This document shows positions 28,268 through 34,779 of a stretch of 34,779 bases of DNA, one piece after another. Each line of letters begins with the position of its first letter. Within the stretch, counting starts at the first letter, position 1. The translations under genes were made by a program, and so were the position numbers. Below the pieces are notes generated by a model, which worked only from the letters and a program-made list of their open reading frames with translations, had not been told where the DNA came from and did not search any database. Source of the DNA: Anaerolineae bacterium (lineage in GTDB: Bacteria; Chloroflexota; Anaerolineae; E26-bin7); contig JAOZOT010000005.1 in assembly GCA_029933115.1 (NCBI GenBank), positions 1-34,779 of the forward strand. Reading direction: 5' to 3'.

Positions 28268-30579
28268 GCTACATCTCCTGCATTATAATCTAACAATGTC
28301 AGGGTTATAACGGTGCGCCCTTCTGCGCATTCCACGCTATAGCCCCTGCAAATACCGGTATAGTCAGCGCTGCCGTCATTGTCTTCATCGATCGCGATCG
28401 TCATGCCAAGCTCCGGATATGTTGTAATCGGGCCCTCATACTGATAGGAACGCGCCTGATACCACTTCAGCCTGTTCATTAACTCGAGTCGCCCTAACGT
28501 GATTGCCGCGCCTTCGGATGCCGGGCCGATGTCCAGCATTGCGCAGCGAGCGGGCTTGTTGGCATTCGCACCCCGTATTTTTTTATGTGAATTTGCGGCA
28601 AGTAGAAGCGTCCCGCCATTGTCGGTAGTGTCATCGGTTTGCACGAGCACATACTGGTCGCTGGAGCCGGTAGAGACCTCGAACTCGTGCACAATGCCTT
28701 CGTAGTCATTGTTGAAGGCTGGCAGGCTAAGAAAACGAATGCGTATGCAATTAACGTTCTTTGTGGTGATTTCATCCGACTGCATTTCGATCGTCGCCAG
28801 CGCGTTTGTCTTGCCCTGCGTGGTGAACTTGCCGTAAGCCTTAGCGCCCATTAGCTTCCAGTTACCTGATGCGCTTTGGTGAGTCGAGGTGTTGAAATCA
28901 TCGCAGCCTTCTATACGCACATCCCACGTCTCATCGCCGCCCCTGTCGGAATAGTTGCCAAACACGGCCTTGATATAATCCACCTTATCCGTCGCGGGCG
29001 TCGTTCCCGACCGGAACCAGAAGTAGAGCGAAAAGCCTGTCGATGCGCCGGTTTTCTTGCCCCAGAACTTGGACTCCAGCTTGCCGTCTATCATCAGGTT
29101 CATGCCGGTATTGTCAGCGCCCGTGTATTCCGATGCGCCGCCACCGTCCCAATAGGGATTGCAGTTCGACTTATACTTCCAGCTATCAAGTCCTTCGTTG
29201 CTAGCGGTATCGTGCCACATATAGCTTGACTTGAGCGCATTGCCGCGCACTTCGCTTTCGTAGCGCAGCAGGATGCCGTTTACCAGGTCGTCCACAGTCA
29301 GGTCACGCTCAACCTCTGAGACCTTGTCAAGCGTGATGTCCGGCGTCGCCTTTTGGTATAGCTGTTCCAGCACGTATTTGTTGTTGGTGTGGTCGTAATA
29401 CCTGACTATCTCGTTTTGTAGCGATGCCGCAGCCAGTATCATGTCAAGCGTGCGCCCCGCATATTCGCTGAACCGTGCCGGGCTATAGTCCACGCGATTG
29501 ACAGGCAGCCCCAGCGTTGATACCGCAGCCCCCGCTTTGCGTATCTCGATGTCGCCCGCCTGGAAATTTGCGCCACCGTATTCGTCCGGCGCGGTAACTA
29601 TTGTGTTGAATACGTCAGCCAAGTCCTTCACTGTCCCGCCAAGCGATTCGTCCTCGTCGTAGATTCCGTAATCGCCCTCCGGATTGGTTCCGAACGACTG
29701 GCTGGAAGCAAAGCAGCCGTCCTCCGGCAGCGCGTAATACGTCTTGGGGTCGAGCGTGCCGCCCGTATTCGTTATCTCGACAGCCGCCTCGACACTTATC
29801 TGCTTGGCAATGCGCTCGTATACATTAGCGCCAACCGCATGGTCGGCGGCGGTGGTGCCAAGTTCCGCCCGCGTGACGTTGAGCAGCTTCGCGCTAACAT
29901 GGTCGTAGCCGTCGTAGTAAAACCATTCGCTATCAATTTTCACGAATCCTCGCGCCTGGAAACCCAGCCCCGGCGTGTCCAGCTCTATTTCCGTAACCGT
30001 ATCGCCCGCCAGGAAACCAGTCTTAAGCGTGTCGGCGGCGGCATCGCCGTTCTCGCCTTTGATATAGCAATCATCGCCGCTAACAGAGTTATCGTCGGAG
30101 TCGTTAGGATCGGGCCATATCGTATACATCTTGCTATCGCTGCTGCTGCCCCACGCCTCGCTCTCCTGCATCGGCATATTAACAAGCGTAATCGTGTCAC
30201 TGGTCACGACCCAGACCGAACGCCCGCTGTCGTCGGGGCATAAAGCAGGCCCCAGCGCCGCGCCTTTATCAAGGCATAGCACGACGAGATAATGGCCTTC
30301 GCCAGCATTGTCATAATAAGGCTTCTTGGCAACGAAGCCCTCAAATATGCGCTTTGCGCCGTCGGCCAGCACAACCCGCGAATTCATCATCAGCGGATTG
30401 TTGGCAGCGTCGCTTTCGAGCGAATATTTGCTTACAACGTCCGAGCGTATCAGAAGCGTCAATGTGTCGTCCTGCCCCAGCGCGGCTTCTTTACGGTAGT
30501 TCGCAACAGGCACCGTTGCGCTAGTCCCGCTTGAATCGTATGTTTCGTAAGGGTTGGTAAATGTCGCTGTCAAGCTCAT
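28264..30579 (-). CDS. tail hub / baseplate protein (ReqiPepy6 Gp37-like type)
   Basis: A 771-residue protein from the ATG at 30579 (GGAGATCATTCA upstream). The first 130 residues are like the hub domains that form a ring below the tail tube (TLTLLIRSDVVSKYSL, then RIFEGFVAKKPYYD). The middle holds a large insertion of beta-rich, Asp/Gly/Tyr-rich sequence (about 400-620), which may be a carbohydrate-binding or discoidin-like module. The end returns to a hub fold (LGMTIAIDEDNDG, then ICRGYSVECAEGRTVITLTL). Order after tape measure and distal tail protein supports this. No peptidase motif is seen. Confidence 0.75.
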   Translation of the reverse strand: MSLTATFTNPYETYDSSGTSATVPVANYRKEAALGQDDTLTLLIRSDVVSKYSLESDAANNPLMMNSRVVLADGAKRIFEGFVAKKPYYDNAGEGHYLVVLCLDKGAALGPALCPDDSGRSVWVVTSDTITLVNMPMQESEAWGSSSDSKMYTIWPDPNDSDDNSVSGDDCYIKGENGDAAADTLKTGFLAGDTVTEIELDTPGLGFQARGFVKIDSEWFYYDGYDHVSAKLLNVTRAELGTTAADHAVGANVYERIAKQISVEAAVEITNTGGTLDPKTYYALPEDGCFASSQSFGTNPEGDYGIYDEDESLGGTVKDLADVFNTIVTAPDEYGGANFQAGDIEIRKAGAAVSTLGLPVNRVDYSPARFSEYAGRTLDMILAAASLQNEIVRYYDHTNNKYVLEQLYQKATPDITLDKVSEVERDLTVDDLVNGILLRYESEVRGNALKSSYMWHDTASNEGLDSWKYKSNCNPYWDGGGASEYTGADNTGMNLMIDGKLESKFWGKKTGASTGFSLYFWFRSGTTPATDKVDYIKAVFGNYSDRGGDETWDVRIEGCDDFNTSTHQSASGNWKLMGAKAYGKFTTQGKTNALATIEMQSDEITTKNVNCIRIRFLSLPAFNNDYEGIVHEFEVSTGSSDQYVLVQTDDTTDNGGTLLLAANSHKKIRGANANKPARCAMLDIGPASEGAAITLGRLELMNRLKWYQARSYQYEGPITTYPELGMTIAIDEDNDGSADYTGICRGYSVECAEGRTVITLTLLDYNAGDVA

Positions 30580-31388
30580 TGAATGATCTCCGTAGCAGCG
30601 TCAATGGCAAATGTGATTTCATAAGTGTTAGGATCCATTTTTGCTGGAGATGCAACACCTGGAGCGCAATCAATTATGTAGCCTTCGTATTCCTTGTAGA
30701 AAGCATCCGCATCAGGATTGGGCGTGGCTGTTTGCGCCAAGTCTTCAATGTAGAGCTTGACGCGATTGTGATTGAAATATCGCAACAGGTTCAGATCGTC
30801 CATTTTAAGCGCTGTCTGCCTGCATACTATCGTCGCCGAAGTCGGCCCTGTATATGCGATGTCCGCTTTCTGAAGAGTGCCGTTGATGTCACGGTAGTAT
30901 TTAGAGATATTCGCATCCTGAAGATTGAGCCTCAATGGCGCGCTTAGCGTAACATTGCGCAGCAACGAATAAACCTGAGCCGTAGTCGTAATGCTCGCAG
31001 GCTTACCGCGTATCCAGTAGGCGTTCACGCCATCAACGAGCGTTGGATTCCAGCCCGTGAGCGTCCCCCAGGCAAGCCAGCCGTTTTGCGAGAAGTCGCT
31101 TGTGGAATCGTGGAACGGCGTGAACGCAGTCCAGCCGTTGCTGAGGTGATAAAACTCCCAGGTAATCGCGCCATACGAGCCTGCCGTATGCAGGCGCACG
31201 CCGAAGCTGTAGAAGGCGGCGTCCGCGCCGATGTAAATGTAATCGCTGCTATCGGCCCAGAATGCCTTTGGCGTTCCGGCTTTGGTCGCCATCTCGTCGT
31301 CGTAATCATCGTATGTTGCGCCATTATAGCGGCGGCAATAATCAAAATCGCCCGCCTGCTCGGTCACGCGCACTTCTGCGATGCTCAT
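30576..31388 (-). CDS. distal tail (Dit-like) or minor tail protein
   Basis: A 270-residue protein from the ATG at 31388, which overlaps the tape measure stop as ATGA. It is beta-rich and aromatic (WEFYHLSNGWTAFTPFHD, then GWLAWGTLTGWNPTLVDGV and YWIRGKPASIT), with a segment RFNHNRVKLYIEDL-like near residue 205. Its position directly after the tape measure is the place for a distal tail protein that connects the tail tube to the hub. The aromatic WT-AFT-F and YW-IRG segments resemble carbohydrate-binding tail proteins. The assignment is mainly by synteny. Confidence 0.65.
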   Translation of the reverse strand: MSIAEVRVTEQAGDFDYCRRYNGATYDDYDDEMATKAGTPKAFWADSSDYIYIGADAAFYSFGVRLHTAGSYGAITWEFYHLSNGWTAFTPFHDSTSDFSQNGWLAWGTLTGWNPTLVDGVNAYWIRGKPASITTTAQVYSLLRNVTLSAPLRLNLQDANISKYYRDINGTLQKADIAYTGPTSATIVCRQTALKMDDLNLLRYFNHNRVKLYIEDLAQTATPNPDADAFYKEYEGYIIDCAPGVASPAKMDPNTYEITFAIDAATEIIQ

Positions 31389-33295
31389 AATTGCAATCTC
31401 CTGGCGCTATCGCGCAAAGTTCCACCATCTGTAGCAACCAATGCGGGCGCGCCCTGACGCACGATGCCGGACTTTGCGATGTTGAGAAGGATATTCTTTA
31501 GCTCGTTGATTCCGACGTCTTTGGTATATACAGGATTATTCGCATTAGCCCCTCTGTTAGATGCTTTGCCACCAAACAGGTTGCCGAGCACGCCACCAAT
31601 GGCTGTGCCAATAGGCCCGAAGGCGCTTCCCGCGATGGGGAGTATTGACGCCAGTATTCCTTTTGCGCCGCCGCCGCCTGCTGCCGCGCCAATACCCGCA
31701 GCGGCTACCGCTTCCCAGAATGATTTGCCGAACCTCTTGCCGGACTTCTCGCCTTCATCGTCCATATCTTCGAAGCCCAGGAACGATTTTACCCACGCTT
31801 CGCCTTTGCCCTCAAATCCGTATGTATATGTTTTCCACTTGGTGGCAGCACCAGCAGCCCCAGCAACTGCGCCCGTTATCGGCGACATTGGCGGCAATTT
31901 CGCTGATGCAATTGTGAGCGCCCCTATATTGTCCGTAAGTTCTTTTACCTTATCGGCGGCATCTTTTGCTGAACCGCCTGTCTTATCCAGCGTGTCTGCA
32001 AGCGCCTTTGATGCACCGGCTGCGGCAGTTGACGAACCGGTAAGCTCCTGTGTGCGGGAATTCAATTCGTTCTGTATGTCAGTAAGCTCGCCCTGCACTT
32101 CAGTCATTGCCACTATTGTATCGGCATAATTGCGCATTGTTAGCGCAGCGTCGGCTGTGGCTGCCGCGCTCTTATTGGCGCTTAGCTCGAAGTTCGCTAT
32201 CGTATAATTTAAATCAACGTGGCCGATTTTCACCGCTTTCATAAAACCTATATTGGCGTTGAAAATCGTATTCGCGGCAGCGATGAATTTGTTGATACTG
32301 CGGACGCCTCGTGCAATCAGTATATTTATTGCGTCAATGACGAGATTGACCGAATCCTGAACCGCCTTCAGGAATGCCGTCTCGCCCGCATTCAGCCAGC
32401 TCCATATCTGGTATGCTCCCATCTTGACGGCCTGCCACGCAACGCCCAATCCCGCAACAAACTTACCCAATGCCAGACCCGCGCGCGCGGTGCTGAACAT
32501 TACATCGCCAGTCCACCTTATCCAGGCTGAGCGGTTCTCCACAACGCTATCGGTGACTTCGGTGATTTTATTCGTTGTGAGCTTCAGTATTTCAATAAGC
32601 GCGGGATTCTGGGTTATAACCTTCCCTATCTCTTCTTTCAGGTCGCCCCAGGCGGCGTTAAGAATCCGCGTAGCGCCTTCCATCGTATTGGCGCGCTCAA
32701 TCGCCATATCCCAGCCCGCTGATGTTTTCTCCAGTATTTCCGCCAGCTTCTCGGTTTTGCTCGCAGCGGTGTCAACCTGTATGCCATATCGTGAAAATGC
32801 GTTGATATTTGAACTTAGCGTTTTCGCTAAGAGTATTCCCGCATCCTTGAATTGAACTCCGTAAAGCTCACTGATCTGCACAACCGCTTTCATCGCGTCC
32901 GGCAATGCCTGTTGCGACAGGCCGGTGATGGCTTCAATAGTGGCCATCGTCTGGAGCGTCATCTCATCGCCAACACCGATGGCGTTTTGCATCTCTTTGG
33001 CATATTCGCGCAGGACGTTGAATCCCTCGATGGTGTATTGGTTTTTAGCCCTAAGTGCGGCAATCAACCCTATTTCGGCAGCTTCCTGCTCCTGGGCTAG
33101 GCGCACGGCGTCTTTCATAAAGTTGATGAATCCGGTAACCGCGCGGTATCCGGCATAAGCTGCGATCAAGCCGGCGACAAGTTTGCCGAGATTGCGGAAA
33201 GGCGCGGCGGCCTTTTGCGCAATTGATGCGCTTCGCTTCACCGGCCCCGACAGCTTATCCTTCAAGCCTAGCACTACTTCCAGTATCTTCGTCAT
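31385..33295 (-). CDS. tape measure protein
   Basis: A 636-residue protein from the ATG at 33295. It is mostly helical and Ala-rich. N-terminal features (LEVVLGLKDKLSGPVKRSAS, then AAPFRNLGKLVAGLIAAYAG) and TMATIEAITGLSQQALPDAM are typical of tape measures with a tail-length core. Hydrophobic helices lie near 265-300, and a Gly/Ala-rich membrane-like region lies at about 520-580 (AAAGIGAAAGGGGA, then GTAIGGVLGNLFGG). It sets tail length and probably forms part of the channel during DNA entry. A ~636-residue tape measure implies a tail of roughly 95 nm at 0.15 nm per residue, which is an estimate. Confidence 0.88.
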   Translation of the reverse strand: MTKILEVVLGLKDKLSGPVKRSASIAQKAAAPFRNLGKLVAGLIAAYAGYRAVTGFINFMKDAVRLAQEQEAAEIGLIAALRAKNQYTIEGFNVLREYAKEMQNAIGVGDEMTLQTMATIEAITGLSQQALPDAMKAVVQISELYGVQFKDAGILLAKTLSSNINAFSRYGIQVDTAASKTEKLAEILEKTSAGWDMAIERANTMEGATRILNAAWGDLKEEIGKVITQNPALIEILKLTTNKITEVTDSVVENRSAWIRWTGDVMFSTARAGLALGKFVAGLGVAWQAVKMGAYQIWSWLNAGETAFLKAVQDSVNLVIDAINILIARGVRSINKFIAAANTIFNANIGFMKAVKIGHVDLNYTIANFELSANKSAAATADAALTMRNYADTIVAMTEVQGELTDIQNELNSRTQELTGSSTAAAGASKALADTLDKTGGSAKDAADKVKELTDNIGALTIASAKLPPMSPITGAVAGAAGAATKWKTYTYGFEGKGEAWVKSFLGFEDMDDEGEKSGKRFGKSFWEAVAAAGIGAAAGGGGAKGILASILPIAGSAFGPIGTAIGGVLGNLFGGKASNRGANANNPVYTKDVGINELKNILLNIAKSGIVRQGAPALVATDGGTLRDSARRLQL

Positions 33296-33299
33296 GCTC

Positions 33300-34033
33300 T
33301 TATCCGTTTTCCTCCCTCAAACGTGCTGCCTGTATTGCGTTCATCCGGTTATCGATAAACCTTATCGCCTCCAGATACCATGCGGGCTGGTCGGCGATAC
33401 CGCCAGCTTTTAGCAGAAACCCGTTTTTATAGTCTACATACATTTCCATGAACGCTCGCGCGAAAGGGCTGACTTCCAGCCAGGGGCACGTGGTGCTAAA
33501 AGTTTCAAAAACTTCATCACCGACCACCTCCTGCTTTAATCGCAGCCCGCCTTCAAGACACATCAGCGGGCATCTGTCAAGTTCGTTTTCGTTCAGTTCA
33601 CAGGTTCGGCACTCGTCGAAGTTTCCTCCGATGAGGTTGCAGTAAAACCCAGCTCTTCAGCCTCCTGTCCGGTCAGGCCGTGCGCCTCGTTCGCCGCGCG
33701 AAGCAATTCCCCGAAAAGTGTGGCGGGCAAGCGGTTGAGCGATGCACGGTTCACGCGCTCGTATTCCTTGCCGCCGATTTTCACGGTATTATACTCAAGC
33801 TCAAACGGGCCGTCCGCATCGGGGTCTTCCAGGCCGCGCAAGCCGCGCAGTGTCAGCCGTAAAATGTCGTAAGCCATTGAAATGGCGTCAACTTCACGCC
33901 CCTTCGTATGCATGGAAGTTACCTGCATCATCGCATCATTGGTTAGCGGAATGATGAGGTATTCGACGTTGCCATCGGGGTCGCACTTTGCGACCTGCCA
34001 GTTTTCACTCAATCGTTTTGGTAGTGCTTTCAT
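33300..34033 (-). CDS. tail assembly chaperone G-T, made by -1 frameshift
   Basis: A 244-residue fusion predicted when ribosomes slip one base back at GGGTTTT (33650-33644). The slip site in frame 0 is CTG-GGT-TTT-ACT, a perfect X-XXY-YYZ heptamer. After slippage the new frame reads TAC-TGC-AAC and stays open to the TAA at 33302-33300, adding 114 residues (YCNLIGGNFDECRTCELNE... and on to RLREENG). The added part starts with four cysteines. No convincing independent start and SD site lies in the second frame, as the first ATG is at 33563. This is the lambda G/GT plan for chaperoning the tape measure. Confidence 0.85.
33593..34033 (-). CDS. tail assembly chaperone G
   Basis: A 146-residue acidic protein starting at the ATG at 34033, behind AAGGAGAAGATTCA. 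It reads through the slip site to GFTATSSEETSTSAEPVN and then TGA. It lies between tail tube and tape measure, the place of lambda gpG. Together with the frameshifted G-T product it keeps the tape measure soluble and loads tail tube protein around it. A Leu-rich helix (AYDILRLTLRGLRGLED) at about 54-70 is in the core. Confidence 0.85.
   Translation of the reverse strand: MKALPKRLSENWQVAKCDPDGNVEYLIIPLTNDAMMQVTSMHTKGREVDAISMAYDILRLTLRGLRGLEDPDADGPFELEYNTVKIGGKEYERVNRASLNRLPATLFGELLRAANEAHGLTGQEAEELGFTATSSEETSTSAEPVN
33644..33650 (-). promoter_or_regulatory. programmed -1 ribosomal frameshift site GGGTTTT
   Basis: On the minus strand the heptamer GGGTTTT is read G-GGT-TTT in the G frame. Slipping back gives GGG-TTT, keeping good pairing in the P and A sites. 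It lies 54 nt upstream of the G stop codon, and the -1 frame is open beyond it for 114 codons. The SD-like GGAGGAAAC about 10-16 nt downstream of the slip site could influence pausing. Confidence 0.8.
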
Positions 34034-34045
34034 TGAATCTTCTCC

Positions 34046-34779
34046 TTAAGTCCAGGTAAACTGGAATTTGTTTTGCGAATCCATCGCGAACCGCGCCCGA
34101 CAATAATACAGGCCATCCTGCTCAAATATCTCCGGCGGTTCATTAAGGTAACCGTCAATGCTGTAATTGCAAGTGTTGCCTTCCGCCTTGCCGAGTTCAA
34201 GCGTAAAAGAAGCGCTCGTTTCGCTCGTGAAGATATTGTGAATGTTAAGGGTTGCCTGAGCGGGGAGCCGGAATTCTGCCTCAATTGTCGGAGCCTGATC
34301 AACAACACGTGGCACCTGGATACCCTGCACAGCGCCGCTGCCCAGATCGCGTTCCGCTACAGTTTCGTTGTTGAGCGCGAAGCGCAGACGACGGCATACA
34401 AGGTTGGCAGATGAGACGCCCGCGACAGTTGCATCTAACCCTGTGCATACAACGGGCGTTGTGGCTGTCCAGGCGCTTTCGGACGAACCCGCCTCGCTGG
34501 GCGCAACATACTGGCCGATAATGTTGTAAGTTGCCTTGCCCGGCTTGCCCGGCTCAAATTCGAATACAGCATCCGCAACAGCTTCATCAATCCCCTGGCA
34601 GAATCCGTTCCCAAGATACTGACGAACATCGATAGCCGTAAGGTCGCCGGGATTCGAATCGTCGTTAAGGTTGAGTTCGCCATCAGCAGCGTAAGTCACG
34701 CTAGTGCCGGAAACGATAGTTTCACTCAGACCGCAAGCCTTTAACAAGTCCTGATCAGGCGGCGCCACGCCAACCGTGC
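34046..34779 (-). CDS. major tail tube protein, C-terminal part (gene crosses the circular join)
   Basis: Continuation of the gene at 1-275. The unique part is 34046-34724; the last 55 bases repeat 1-55. The frame begins upstream of the join and ends at the TAA at 34048-34046, just before the chaperone G ribosome-binding site. The sequence is beta-rich with YAADGELNLNDDSNPGDL near the join, then VPRVVDQAPTIEAEFRLPAQ and YCRARFAMDSQNKFQFTWT at the end. A start inside this part (34768) is an artefact of cutting the circle. Confidence 0.85.
   Translation of the reverse strand, partial: TVGVAPPDQDLLKACGLSETIVSGTSVTYAADGELNLNDDSNPGDLTAIDVRQYLGNGFCQGIDEAVADAVFEFEPGKPGKATYNIIGQYVAPSEAGSSESAWTATTPVVCTGLDATVAGVSSANLVCRRLRFALNNETVAERDLGSGAVQGIQVPRVVDQAPTIEAEFRLPAQATLNIHNIFTSETSASFTLELGKAEGNTCNYSIDGYLNEPPEIFEQDGLYYCRARFAMDSQNKFQFTWT
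34725..34779. repeat. terminal direct repeat, right copy (assembly overlap)
   Basis: Exact second copy of bases 1-55. Removing one copy closes the genome at about 34,724 bp and restores the tail-tube gene as one 317-codon frame. Confidence 0.95.

Overview
The window is almost certainly one complete circular genome of an uncultivated tailed phage with a long, non-contractile tail (siphovirus-like Caudoviricetes). Its first 55 bases (1-55) recur exactly as its last 55 (34725-34779), the overlap expected of a circular assembly, so the unit genome is about 34,724 bp. A tail-tube gene runs in frame across the artificial ends. The host cannot be named. The DNA is moderately GC-rich, Shine-Dalgarno sites are strong GGAGG types and the predicted promoters are sigma70-like, so the host is a bacterium.

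Nearly everything is on the minus strand. From the small control region at about 23,415-23,662, a leftward early operon runs from 23,414 down to about 9,333. It holds a Cro/CI-type regulator, a Gp3-like protein, a single-chain SbcD-SbcC (Mre11-Rad50) fusion, a long run of small overlapping genes (DUF6378-like, DUF5131, small zinc and winged-helix proteins, a methyltransferase remnant, a DnaA domain IV-like protein, a membrane-anchored lytic transglycosylase), and a replication initiator with an iteron array inside it. The run ends with a sigma region 4-like regulator. A 125-bp regulatory gap (9,208-9,332) then precedes the late genes.

The late genes, also leftward, run 9,207 to 1 and continue across the join from 34,724 to 24,693. 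Their order is XhlA-like and holin-like membrane proteins, small and large terminase, portal-MuF fusion, prohead protease, HK97-type capsid, head-tail connectors, tail terminator, tail tube, tail chaperones G and G-T (joined by a -1 frameshift at GGGTTTT), tape measure, distal tail, hub, fibre, lipoprotein, CHAP endolysin, metallophosphoesterase and an FmdB-like zinc ribbon. Only three genes lie on the plus strand (23,663-24,679), behind a near-consensus promoter: a small Cys protein, a SprT-like metallopeptidase and an excisionase-like protein with an AT-hook. A 71-nt strongly structured element lies between the first two.

The points of most interest are the SbcD-SbcC fusion, the 11-bp-periodic iterons inside the initiator gene (compare the lambda origin in gene O), the two-state RNA element, the repeated SD/acidic-tail gene junctions, and duplicated small-gene cassettes. 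I found no integrase, polymerase, helicase, tRNA or CRISPR array.
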